From contig CM074145.1 in NCBI GenBank assembly GCA_037178625.1, positions 1,240,001-1,304,000 of the forward strand: a stretch of 64,000 nucleotides of DNA, given 5' to 3'. Made by a program: the position numbers and the translations under genes. The stretch comes from Skeletonema tropicum (Eukaryota; Bacillariophyta; Thalassiosirophyceae; Thalassiosirales; Thalassiosiraceae). This document shows, piece by piece, positions 51,340-61,682 of the stretch (the first letter of the stretch is position 1; each line of letters begins with the position of its first letter). The notes below the pieces were generated by a model. It had not been told where the DNA came from. It did not search any database and was given only the letters and a program-made list of their open reading frames with translations.

Positions 51340-53808
51340 ATGGGGGTAAAAGGTCTCTTGCCATGTCTCCAATCAATCACGCGCTCAGTCTCGCTCGAGC
51401 GCTATCGCGGTTTGACAGTTGCCGTCGATGCCATGTCATGGCTTCACAAGGGGATCTTCGCATGTGATGTGAAATCGCTTGCCAAAAGCCAAAGAGGTCG
51501 ATCTGAATCATCGTCATCGTCATCGTCATTCTCAGCTGACATGAAGTGCATTAATTTTACCATGCGGAAGGCGGAGAATCTGCGAAATAACTTCGGTATG
51601 GAGGTAATTTTGGTGATAGATGGCGATTCCTTGCCCTGCAAGAAGGAAGAGAACGAGAAGCGTCGTGCCGAGCGAGATGCTGCCTTCCAAAAGGCTGTCG
51701 CTGCTGAACAAGGTGGTGATAGTCGAGCAGCTCGTCGGTTTTATGCACAGTCGTGCTCTGTTACCCACCAAATAAGGTACGAGCTGATCAAGGCTTGCAA
51801 GCAGGCTGGCGTAGCATTTTTGGTTGCTCCGTATGAGGCTGATGCGCAAATGGCGAGGATGGCACACACGGGCTTGGTTGATTTAGTTATTACTGAAGAC
51901 TCGGATACTCTTGTCTATGGATGTCCAAGAGTATTATTCAAGATCAATTTTGATAACAACCAAGGCGAAGAGATCCAGCTCATGAGAGACTTGGGCAAGA
52001 ACGAATCCCCGTCCTTCAAAAACTTCACGCACGACATGTTTGTGTTTATGTGCATTTTGTCGGGTTGTGATTACTGCGATGGTATTCCTGGCATTGGCAT
52101 TAAGCTCGCCCACAAGATTGTAAGGGTTCATCGTACTCCCTCGAAGATATTTACTGCTTTGCGTGTTGCAGGTCGAATGACACGGGAATTTGAGGATAAG
52201 TTTTGGATTGCATTCCGTACCTTTCGTCATCAGAGAGTCTATTGTCCCTCAAAGCAAATGATTGAAACACTATGGCCGATTGTTGGGTCAAATCACAACG
52301 TCAATCCAAATGAAGTGTGGCCTTTTCTTGGTGAACATATCGATCCTCGCATCGCTTCCAGAATTGCCAATGGAACACTGCATCCTGCCACGAAGACGGA
52401 CTGGAGCAGTGCTCTTCATCGGAAGCAAAATGTTGGCGACAGGCACTCGAATGAATACAGTGTAGGGGAGATTCATTATCGAAAGTCCAGTCGCAATGAA
52501 GCCAGCCGCGACCATCGTTCCACCTCCGACGGAAAGGAAAACATCTGGCATTCGCTGGTCTACGGCTCGAAGGACCGTCACGATAAAGATTATGCACCGT
52601 TTGGGAAAGATTGCAACAAACAATCTAAAGGAGTTGAATCGACAAAGAATGACATGTTCAGCTTCTTCCCTGCAAGGAATAAGAAGAAGGATAGAGATGA
52701 CAGGAAAAAGAGGAGCAGAGACGATAACACCGATGATGCGCGACCTCCCCTCACGGAAATTTATCTCGGAGGATTGGACAGAGGTAACTCCAATTCTAAG
52801 AACAAATCCAAGTATGTCCCACCAGCTTCACACAAGGATGTTCCTATTCATTTTCATGAATATTCCTCTCGACTTGTTGGCAAGTCGTTCAAGCCAATGT
52901 CTAGGAAGCGCAGGAAGGAAACTAATTTCGGATCAAAGTCTTCTCGATGCGTACAGAAGATTTGGGAGAAGTCTAAAGCCCAACCCAATCATGCTGAAAC
53001 TCTTCACGCTGTCGAGGCTGTAGCTGATGACGGTAACAGTGCAGGTGCAGAAGTGAGTGACGATCAAGGTGTTAGCTTCTTTCAGAAGCATACGACAGTA
53101 GCAAATCAACAGCGCTCCGGTAATCTTGAGACTGGCGAGTGTGATTTTGAGAGTGGACACTGTTGGGACCGTCTTTACAATGAGAGCTATGCAGCCGATG
53201 ACTCTTCCCAGGAATATCATCGTCAACATCCACCGTCTTCTTCTCCCTTCGTGTTTGACGACCAGCATATGGAGCAATCGCAGTACTCAGACTATGTTGG
53301 CGACGCTTCCTCGGCACACCATCAATCTTCTTATTCCTTCTTTGACTTTAATCAAGACAAGCTTAAACAGCCTCTACACTCTGACAGCTCTTACACGGGT
53401 GCCTACACTACAGTCACCGCAGAGCCTCAGGACTTATCCTCTACACGTCCAAAGGAAGCATATGATAATTTGTTTGTAGAAGATGGCAGCATTGAAGCAA
53501 CTGCGACTACATACGAACGTGATTATGGGGAAGAGCAGTATCCGATTGAACCCTCTCTGTTTCAACCAACACATCATACTGTGCCATTTGATCCGGCAGA
53601 CTTCGACTCCTCATTCAATCAACAAACGGGCAGCGAGTCTCAAAGATTTTGCGACTTTGGTTGTGCGAATGCAGAGGTACATGAAGAAGATAACATGTTT
53701 AGCAATTTCCAACTTCCTGAGGAAAATCAGGAGCGCAGAGAAGAAGAATATTATGCACAGATTGATGATGGCCTTTTAAGCGACCTTGCGGTTCTGCAGC
53801 AAATGTAG
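51340..53808 (+). CDS. EXO1: Exonuclease 1 (XPG/FEN1-family 5' nuclease)
   Basis: Single exon, 822 residues. It starts [11 protein letters not shown], the family N-terminus whose free glycine sits near the active site. The metal-binding acids are all present: D30 (VAVDAMSW), D94 (VIDGDSLP), E166 and D168 (YEADAQ), D187 and D189 (TEDSDT), D244 ([13 protein letters not shown]). The last motif leads into the helix-two-turn-helix. EXO1 degrades the 5' end of one strand in mismatch repair and double-strand-break resection. A Ser-rich insertion (residues about 52-66) widens the loop after the first catalytic Asp. The long C-terminal half is disordered, rich in basic clusters and Ser; [14 protein letters not shown] resembles a PCNA-binding box and GVSFFQK a MutL-binding box, both inferred. 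The promoter carries the dispersed GGCGCGCC repeat. Confidence 0.93.
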   Translation: MGVKGLLPCLQSITRSVSLERYRGLTVAVDAMSWLHKGIFACDVKSLAKSQRGRSESSSSSSSFSADMKCINFTMRKAENLRNNFGMEVILVIDGDSLPCKKEENEKRRAERDAAFQKAVAAEQGGDSRAARRFYAQSCSVTHQIRYELIKACKQAGVAFLVAPYEADAQMARMAHTGLVDLVITEDSDTLVYGCPRVLFKINFDNNQGEEIQLMRDLGKNESPSFKNFTHDMFVFMCILSGCDYCDGIPGIGIKLAHKIVRVHRTPSKIFTALRVAGRMTREFEDKFWIAFRTFRHQRVYCPSKQMIETLWPIVGSNHNVNPNEVWPFLGEHIDPRIASRIANGTLHPATKTDWSSALHRKQNVGDRHSNEYSVGEIHYRKSSRNEASRDHRSTSDGKENIWHSLVYGSKDRHDKDYAPFGKDCNKQSKGVESTKNDMFSFFPARNKKKDRDDRKKRSRDDNTDDARPPLTEIYLGGLDRGNSNSKNKSKYVPPASHKDVPIHFHEYSSRLVGKSFKPMSRKRRKETNFGSKSSRCVQKIWEKSKAQPNHAETLHAVEAVADDGNSAGAEVSDDQGVSFFQKHTTVANQQRSGNLETGECDFESGHCWDRLYNESYAADDSSQEYHRQHPPSSSPFVFDDQHMEQSQYSDYVGDASSAHHQSSYSFFDFNQDKLKQPLHSDSSYTGAYTTVTAEPQDLSSTRPKEAYDNLFVEDGSIEATATTYERDYGEEQYPIEPSLFQPTHHTVPFDPADFDSSFNQQTGSESQRFCDFGCANAEVHEEDNMFSNFQLPEENQERREEEYYAQIDDGLLSDLAVLQQM

Positions 53809-54124
53809 ATTGTCTCTTGATTAAAGTAAAGCTTTCATAGCCATATTACTTGCTCATTCACTCCTCCTCCAGAGATTGCTTGTGAAGCAACGTCAGCTCC
53901 TTTGTCAATGGATATGATACATTCAATCATTTTCATTCTCTAAAACAAATACTCTCTTCAATTGTTGTAAACGGCGATGAGTCCTGCTCAAAGAAGTCAT
54001 CGCGAATGATGCTGGCTCCACCAACGGGGTTGTGACACTTGAAGATGACGACAAAGACTTCTCCTTGTTGCGTACGAAATAAGGATGCATATACATAAAT
54101 ATATATCTGTTTGTCCAAAAGATG
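53809..54124. other. Intergenic between convergent genes
   Basis: About 315 bp between the 3' ends of exonuclease 1 (plus) and the myristoylated-protein gene (minus). AT-rich, presumably both 3' UTRs and polyadenylation regions. No gene recognised. Confidence 0.5.
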
Positions 54125-55503
54125 TTATTGTGTAGATGAGTTTGACTCTTTCCTCACCTCTGCTTTCATTACAAAGATTGCCTTCTCTTCCGGGACCTCC
54201 TTAAGATTCGAGAATTTCAAATCCTCCACCCTCCCCAACTTGACCCCAAGGATATCATCTTCTTCATCTTTCATCAACACAGGAACACCAATAAACCGCA
54301 TTGAATTCTCAAACAGTGCAAAATCTTTCAATTGACCAAAGTCCTTCACATCATCGCCCTTACTCGACAATATCTTTTTTCTACGAATTTGTTGAAACTC
54401 CTTCTCCACCTCCTCCTTCCACTCCTTAGAATTCACCTTCAACTCTCTCAATTTCAATGCCAACCGAAACATTTCCATTCGATCCAATCCGAACTCCATC
54501 ACATTCGTTGATCTTTCCCTTGTTGAAAAATTAGTTGTCCTCGTAACCATGGTCCCATCCTCCACATCCCCCATATTATTATTCCTCCGTTCATCATTCT
54601 TAATCAAATCATCATGATCCCTATACGAAACAATCGGCATCCTCCTCCTCACCCTTAAATTCGCCTGCTTCGTATGCTCCTCCCGCGCATTTTCATCTGT
54701 AACAAGCGCATCGTATACTTTGGTGGAGGTTAATTCTTTATCGATGGTGCGTTGGAGTGGCCCTGCGTCGTTAAGGAATTGGATGAGATCAGGTGGCATT
54801 TCGGGCATTTGGGAATTGGTGGTGGGGTTGGAGTGGTTTTGTCCTCGGGTGGGTGAATATTCACCACCGGTGTATGCCGGAGTGTTGTTGGTGGAGGAGG
54901 ATGTAGGGGATTTGGTACGTTGGTTTTGGATAGATTTAGAGATTCGAGGATCTTTGGCGGCCTTTATGGCGGCCTCTTTCANNNNNNNNNNNNNNNNNNN
55001 NNNNNNNNNNNNNNNNNNNNNNNNNNNNNNNNNNNNNNNNNNNNNNNNNNNNNNNNNNNNNNNNNNNNNNNNNNNNNNNNNNNNNNNNNNNNNNNNNNNN
55101 NNNNNNNNNNNNNNNNNNNNNNNNNNNNNNNNNNNNNNNNNNNNNNNNNNNNNNNNNNNNNNNNNNNNNNNNNNNNNNNNNNNNNNNNNNNNNNNNNNNN
55201 NNNNNNNNNNNNNNNNNNNNNNNNNNNNNNNNNNNNNNNNNNNNNNNNNNNNNNNNNNNNNNNNNNNNNNNNNNNNNNNNNNNNNNNNNNNNNNNNNNNN
55301 NNNNNNNNNNNNNNNNNNNNNNNNNNNNNNNNNNNNNNNNNNNNNNNNNNNNNNNNNNNNNNNNNNNNNNNNNNNNNNNNNNNNNNNNNNNNNNNNNNNN
55401 NNNNNNNNNNNNNNNNNNNNNNNNNNNNNNNNNNNNNNNNNNNNNNNNNNNNNNNNNNNNNNNNNNNNNNNNNNNNNNNNNCTTTGGATGCTGCTTGCCC
55501 CAT
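54125..55503 (-). CDS. Putative N-myristoylated protein, interrupted by assembly gap
   Basis: The minus strand starts MGQAASK at 55503, a good N-myristoylation signal (Gly2, Ser6, Lys7), and runs straight into the 500-N gap. Beyond the gap the frame resumes (EAAIKAAKDPRISKSIQNQR) and continues to TAA at 54125-54127. The visible C-terminal 280 residues include a Ser/Thr/Pro-rich linker, FLNDAGPLQRTIDKELTSTK, a helical charged segment (MFRLALKLRELKVNSKEWKE) and an acidic end. That both parts belong to one gene is inferred from strand and frame; an intron in the gap is possible. No known domain recognised. The lipid anchor predicts membrane association. Confidence 0.6.
54982..55481. other. Assembly gap of 500 Ns
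   Basis: Exactly 500 unresolved bases, the usual size for a gap of unknown length. Open frames that appear to cross it carry no information there. Confidence 1.
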
Positions 55504-55645
55504 TGCCGTGTGATTGTATTTGTAGAGTAGGTTGACAAAAAATGGTTGTTACCAACACACAAGTATGTAGCACACATGAACATCATGATGGATGGGCGAT
55601 GGGCGTGGCGACAAAGAATGAAGATGGAAGATAGATGCCGCTCGA

Positions 55646-57415
55646 TATCCATAGTGAGTCTTGATGGACAAATATGTCCATCAAGCCCCCTTGATGGACA
55701 TATATGTCCATCACGGTTTTCCTAGGTGTCCCCCTTCCAGATGCAACGATTTGTACGACAAATAATTTAGGACACTAGTATTTGTGGCTAATCTACAGAA
55801 CCTCTTCTACATTTTCCTAAATCCCACAACACCTATCCTACACCCCCTACGGCCTACATCATGGCACTTCTACACCCCATGGGAGACCAGCCACTGCAAC
55901 CACCGGCCATAGTCTGTTAGAGCATGTTATGAGCTTTCGTTAGAGCCGCCGGTCGGCGTTGTAGGTGGTGGATTATTCAAAATATAGCGTGTAGTGTCAA
56001 AAAATGAGGACATCGATCGCAGCAAGATATTATTTATGCACATTAAATGTTGGGGCGGATAACACAACAAATCAATGGAAGCCGTGGCGTAAATCATGTA
56101 ATGATATGTAAGGAAGGTATCTGCAACATGGCGGCATTATGGGGCGGTCGTCGGTGTCGGTTGATACGTTAGTAGGGCCGAGAAAGTTTGCTCGGACGAC
56201 GCTGCAGACGATGTCATCGTTATATTTAAAGGCGTTTCGCTTCCCTGTTACTGATACTGCCACCCTCAATGATCAAAACAATAATTAGCTTTGATTTTCC
56301 GCCAGGTTGGACTATCCATGAGCTATGTCAACGAAATAATCCTCGAGTATCTACCTGTTTTGAAAGATATGAAAATGCTTTTCACAACATCTGTTGGGTG
56401 GTCATTGACGCGACAAAATGGGGAGAGACGTTGTACGAGGCAGCAATCTTTGTTATTATACTACAAGAGCGAGGGGGAACAATAATTTGGTGACCTTCAT
56501 CTTGACACTACCAATAACAAATCATTATTGTTGAAATACATGATGCTATCAAGTTCGAATAATTTCAAATAACACGCACAATCAGTCGACTCTTTCGTTA
56601 TAGTGGCAATATTCATGGCAATAAATGATCATCTACACTGCCCACTTATAAATGATGACTAAGAAATGTGCTGTTGCCCAAAATACTTTGTAAAGAGTAT
56701 AATATGCTGTTGACCTATTCAGCAGTAATCTGTAATTACTAATTACCCTTCTAAGTGATACTTTGTTGGCAAGCACCACCTCAAATGAGCATAACCACAG
56801 TCTCCTATGCAGATACACTATATCTTGTAGGATTTAATAGTAAGATATTGTCGTGTAAGCCTTGATATCATATAAATTAAAGACATTTAAGTCACCTGTA
56901 GCATCTTGATGGCTGCCGTAATGGTGTCCAGAACCTCAATAAAGGGAGTGACATGCATGACCTTGGCACAAATCATGGCCTCCACTCACGTAGGATAGTT
57001 TTATGAAGGATATGGAGGGGTGGTACTCTATAGCTTCAATAATACCATGGATTAATTGACCCCCATTGACGCTTCGACGCATGCTCGAATTATGACGCAG
57101 TTCCATTTAGTGACCAAATACGTCGTCACATGCTGAATATCGAAGCCAACCGACTGCACCATTCGATTCTACGTTGAAAATTGGTCTAGGGACAATACTT
57201 GGGGGTCAGTAGGCTTATGGTTTATGGTGTTAAAGGCATTGTCCTTCTTGTAGCGGCATGGTGGTTTTGTGATGGGTTACTAGTGTCCATGCGATATGTG
57301 GGTTCCCTTGGTCTAACTGTTACTGTTTTTACTACACAGTGGACACTAGTATTTTGCTGATGGACAAATTTGTCCATCAAGGGCCAAAATAACCCCAAAA
57401 AACTCACTATGGATA
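55646..57415. mobile_element. 1.77-kb terminal-inverted-repeat element, non-autonomous
   Basis: The left end TATCCATAGTGAGT (55646) is an exact inverted copy of the right end ACTCACTATGGATA (to 57415). Both are flanked by TCGA (55642-55645 and 57416-57419), a possible 4-bp target duplication, although TCGA is itself a palindrome. Just inside each end lie palindromes of the type TGATGGACAAATATGTCCATCA (two at left, 55662-55713; one at right, 57357-57380), and ACTAGT-containing subterminal segments (GGACACTAGTATTTGTGG; complement near 57345) also match in inverted orientation. No transposase frame was seen inside; short open frames at 56269-56493 have no domain. Confidence 0.7.
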
Positions 57416-57419
57416 TCGA

Positions 57420-58091
57420 AATGTGTCACTTCGGTGTTAAAATCAGATAAGTAACTTCAGCTGCATGCCCGTGTCCATAATTCACACAAGGGTTCCCGTG
57501 ACACAAGCAAGCAACGAAACATGTATGTACTTAGTTTACCGTAGCACAGAAATAATCTAAAGCCCCATTCATTCATTCATTCAACATCGCGCTTTGCCAT
57601 CAACACAATCACATAGCCGACACTAAGTATATTCTACGCTGGAGCCTTCAGACTTACGCCGAGAGCAGAACCAAAAAGCTTCGCGGTCGGAACCACGGGA
57701 GAGGGTTGTCTCTCCTACCACAACTCAATAGCCCGGGACACATTGAGACACAACCACAGCTTCAACTCAGCAGCATGATGATTTCCATACCGGATCACTT
57801 CGCAATGACAATACGATAGCAAGAACATAGAAAGCTGAAGAGGGAGGAGTAGGAGGTAGGATACCACCTCGAGGAAGCAGACTAACATAAGATAACTTTA
57901 GTGTACTTTAAGCAAGCTGCAAGAGTGCGCTCTTCAGCAAGCTTCCCGCCCCATTCTTTGATACGCAAGGATATAGACTTTCCAAAGAGAAGGCAGATAA
58001 AGGACCAAACTTTGTACTCAGTAGTATAATCATCTACTTTATCTATTGTTAAATCTTTCGACATTTGTTCACAAAATCATATCAATCAATA
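57420..58091. other. Intergenic, no supported gene
   Basis: Spacer between the inverted-repeat element and the 3' end of the gene at 58092. It contains a short CATT run at about 57567-57583. Nothing else recognised. Confidence 0.45.
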
Positions 58092-58820
58092 TCACGCTTG
58101 GTGAAGCAAACCAAGCTGACGTGCTCTCACTGCAGCATTCTTCGTCTGTGAGAACGAAGCACGTGCAATCAAATCCTGCCTGTGCGAATCGGTAAGAGAA
58201 AAAGAAGAAACATCCATCATCTGTTGCCTCTCCTGCTCCTGGAGGACTGCATGAACACATCGTTCTCTGCGCGCGTTCGCAATGACGTGGGCTTTGGAAC
58301 AAAGATCTTCGATGCCCATGAGGCACACGATGCTGTCATCGTCCTCTCTGAAGAAGTGACCAATAGGAACCCCAGAAGCCACCTGGTCACGAACTTCCAA
58401 GACATCCTTCCGAAGAGCGAGGTTCATGAGCTTTAGGTCTGCATGACTGTACCAGAGATCTTGACGATCAACGTCTTCCCTGTCTTCGTGCTTAGTGACG
58501 AAATAAAGCGACGATGTTTCAGCAATGCGAACAGATCTTGCAGCTCCAGCTAGAGAAGGACTGCTGCCGCTGCGACCACCAGCGTTGGAGGAGTAGTTTT
58601 TCCAGCTCTTTGAACTTGAGCGAAGGATGCGCATTTCTGGCTGTCGATGACGATGACATCGATCATGACTGTGACCATGAGAGGAGGCTTGATCTTGTGG
58701 GCTGCTCCCTCGGCCGGCAGCATGATTCTTGTACTCGCACGCGCACTTGAGATCCGGATGACACATCGTGTAGTATCTGTGCGAATGTTCAGGGAAGTCT
58801 ACGATGAGTTCATTGGTCAT
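58092..58820 (-). CDS. Diatom-type protein of unknown function, long paralogue
   Basis: Start chosen at ATG 58818-58820 (MTNELIVDFPEH) because the paralogue at 59212 begins in the same way (MASDLIVDFP); an ATG at 58910 lies 30 codons upstream. 242 residues. The conserved part is SVRIAETSSLYFVTKHED, DLWYSHADLKLMNLALRKDV, LMGIEDLCSKAHVIANARRE, RCVHAVLQEQERQQ and AAVRARQLGLLHQA. Between the N-terminus and this core lies a His/Ser-rich insertion of about 85 residues absent in the paralogue. I know this pattern as a recurrent diatom family without assigned function. No signal peptide. The gene is head-to-head with its paralogue, 391 bp apart. Confidence 0.78.
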   Translation of the reverse strand: MTNELIVDFPEHSHRYYTMCHPDLKCACEYKNHAAGRGSSPQDQASSHGHSHDRCHRHRQPEMRILRSSSKSWKNYSSNAGGRSGSSPSLAGAARSVRIAETSSLYFVTKHEDREDVDRQDLWYSHADLKLMNLALRKDVLEVRDQVASGVPIGHFFREDDDSIVCLMGIEDLCSKAHVIANARRERCVHAVLQEQERQQMMDVSSFSLTDSHRQDLIARASFSQTKNAAVRARQLGLLHQA

Positions 58821-59211
58821 TGTGTTGTTGTGCGGCACTTGTGCTGTCTTTTGGAGTTCAACTGTGCACGTTGGATGGAGAGTATCCATTTGAGTTGTCG
58901 TGGCTTGCATTTATTTCTGAAAGAGAATATTATGTGCCTTCACCTACCGAACATTGCATCAATTCGTTGATTGACATCTATTTGAGGTGAAGCTGAAGCA
59001 ACAGAAGTCCGAAAGTTGAAGAAGATGCGGTCCCATGCTGAGAAGCATTGCGATCACGGAGAATCTATTCGTCATTCTGACGTACTTCAACAACTTCAGT
59101 TCAATAATTACATCATCCACTCTCTCTCTGTAGACATATGTAAATTTGTATGCACAACAAAGGAATGGAACAAAACTCCTTTGACTCTATCATTAATCAT
59201 CGTTCAATAAC

Positions 59212-59646
59212 ATGGCGTCTGATTTGATCGTAGACTTCCCTCTCCAGCGCAACCATGCCGATGTGCGCTTTGCCGAAACAGCGCAGCTTTACACAGTTGA
59301 TCGGCACGAAGACAAATACGAGCTGTGGTATACCAATACAGAATACATCTCAATGAAATGTAACATCAAGCGAGATGTCCTCCAAGCTCGCGCTAGAGAT
59401 TATTCGGCTTCCGAAGATGATGAAGGCTTCTGGATTGGCATTTCTCATCTACTCGCACCGGCCTGTATGCTCGAGGTGCAGGCTTGCAGACGTCAATGTG
59501 TACATGCAGTCCTCGCAGAGCAGGCGAGACAGGACTCGTATGGAAGTTTCAGGTTGGAAGATATTGCACTTGCTTCGTTGGCCGTAACAAGGAGGGCCGT
59601 TTTGAGAGCTAGGAACCTGGGTAGGCTTCACCAGGATTGCATTTAA
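59212..59646 (+). CDS. Diatom-type protein of unknown function, short paralogue
   Basis: 144 residues from ATG at 59212. Core: VRFAETAQLYTVDRHEDKYE, LWYTNTEYISMKCNIKRDVL, FWIGISHLLAPACMLEVQAC, RRQCVHAVLAEQARQD and AVLRARNLGRLHQD. It aligns along its whole length with the C-terminal part of the divergent gene at 58092-58820. The conserved pattern of aromatic, acidic and Cys/His residues suggests one small globular domain; no catalytic site can be named. The shared 391-bp interval would hold both promoters. Confidence 0.8.
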   Translation: MASDLIVDFPLQRNHADVRFAETAQLYTVDRHEDKYELWYTNTEYISMKCNIKRDVLQARARDYSASEDDEGFWIGISHLLAPACMLEVQACRRQCVHAVLAEQARQDSYGSFRLEDIALASLAVTRRAVLRARNLGRLHQDCI

Positions 59647-61682
59647 GAAAATACTGCAGGCAATCTTTTCTAGAGGGTCGTGTGTAATTACTTATAATAA
59701 TTACAATCGGTTTACAATAACAATGCCATCTATCATCTATCTTTCCATCGTCATGGCTGGCGCTGCTGGAAGACGACCAAGAATCATCTGATGATGCAGC
59801 ATCAATTCAGCAGTGGCAATAGAGTGGAATCAAGCCACAAACTACTACCACATGTATGTACTCTAGAGAAGTAAGTACTTATCTCCGCCAGCTTTCATTC
59901 CATTCCAAGCCAAGATCAGCAGCTGCACTGATGCGGACAAGTTTTACTTGAAATCACGAGCTGAAGCAATATTCCGAAAGTTGAAGAAGACAGCCAAAGT
60001 GAGTAAAAAATGCAAGCAACCTATCGATCCTGCCTCTCAGAGTGCCTAGCTCTTTGAACTCTCGGGGGGAGGGGGGAGGTGCATGCAGCCAACTATCTCG
60101 ATAAGTAGGCCTATCGATCATTAATAATCCTTGCCTTCCAAGACTAATTTGAGAAAGACTGCACTGTTGTGAGGTTTTGAAGAGTCATAAGCCTGTCTAC
60201 GCGCGCTCTGGACGCACGCACGCTAGCTAGATATACCATACCATTTTTTTTACAACTCCACCATGACTCTACTTATCTAGAGAGAGAGCGAGCCCCGTAT
60301 TGTGTACATTTGCCCACCCTACATGGGATCTTCAGACACCTACCTGTCTGAGTCATTGGAGGACTCAGCACTCCCATTTATGACAGAAGATTCTCGTAGG
60401 GTGCAATGTGCAATCCATGGCATGGTGGAGGTGTGAAAAAATGGTTTTGTTCGCCCACGTGTTTTGGCGGGTCAGGCTTCTACTACTTAAGGTAGATGGC
60501 CAATGGATTATCGAAGTTTGGGTTCGGAACAATGGTGTTGGGTGACAGACATGATGCACATGATGCCTAAAGTAGTGCATAAAGCAGGCCATCTCTATCT
60601 TTGACTTTGATGCCCTGCTTTTGCTACATAATGAATTTTGCATTTTGAATCAAAATATTTCACCATCATTCTCACCAAGAGAATGACTTTTTGCTCCTCT
60701 TCCTCCTCGTGCCAACGTCATGCTTTCACACCAAGCCACATACACAGGCAAAGCGAGTAATGAAAGAAGTAATGGGAGCTGTGGGAGCAGCTACATTCCA
60801 TACCCATACTCCATATGCAGCGTTTCGTAATACGTTGACGGTATATGCTGGGCTTGTCTTCGCAAGCTTTTGGTTGATTGATACCGCCTGTACGTACAGC
60901 ACGGAGTTTGTTTCGAGAATGCTACTGCCTAGGTGTTGAAGGATGTAGCAAACTTTATACGGTTGACGGTTGCGTATCATATCAATGATGACATTGAAGA
61001 TGTGAGTTCTTCCTCTGAAGATGGGTAGAACACAGCGGAGGATAACAATGAGGGTGATCCAAGATGGTAAAATCTTTTGAGCCTCGCATAACTCGTTTTC
61101 TTTGTCAATGTGGACCATCAATTGACTACCCCACCATGCTGAAGGACCTGACAAATGGTGTTAACAACTGTATCTTCGCAGCTCGAACACTTCGTACATT
61201 TAGCAAGGCAGGGTTCAAAGAGTTGGAGTGTGATGGGATTGAAGAAGACATCCACAGCACAACCCTTTATGACATTCATCATCGAGAAGGAGACAGGCAA
61301 GAAACACGAACGATTTGATGTGCATCGTTTAAATCTGCCGAACGAGACAGAGCGAGGTGGATCCTGCTCACACAACCTTCACACATCTTCGCATCTTCAT
61401 ATGTCACTACATAATGAATCACGAACTCAGACAGGATGAAATTCAATACGGCTTCTTGAATAACCAAACGCATGCTCAAGGAAGACGAACAAAAGTGCCG
61501 GAGACGATCAATTCACTGATGTTGTAGTTGTAATTATCAAGTCTAGAAAACATTTAAGCTCAGCTGAACTTGTTTCCTTCACCAAAAGAGGATGGTAAAA
61601 TTCCAGATAATACTGATATAATAATTGAAGTCGGGCGAGAAGAATGATACCAAATGGTGACGATCTATGCATTAAATGCTTC
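59647..61682. other. Intergenic with a possible decayed gene
   Basis: About 2 kb. At 61064-61440 two overlapping plus frames have coding character (SIDYPTMLKDLTNGVNNCIF; AQPFMTFIIEKETGKKHERF) and could be one broken gene; no family recognised. A sequence near 59960-59990 (GCTGAAGCAA...TCCGAAAGTTGAAGAAGA) repeats one near 58992-59025, flanking the short paralogue. A G-rich stretch lies at 60064-60078. No RNA gene recognised. Confidence 0.4.

Noticed and set aside
54720..55652. Long open frames spanning the N gap
   Set aside because: Most of their length is Ns, which read as open in any frame; only the minus frame beginning MGQAASK is supported by sequence on both sides.
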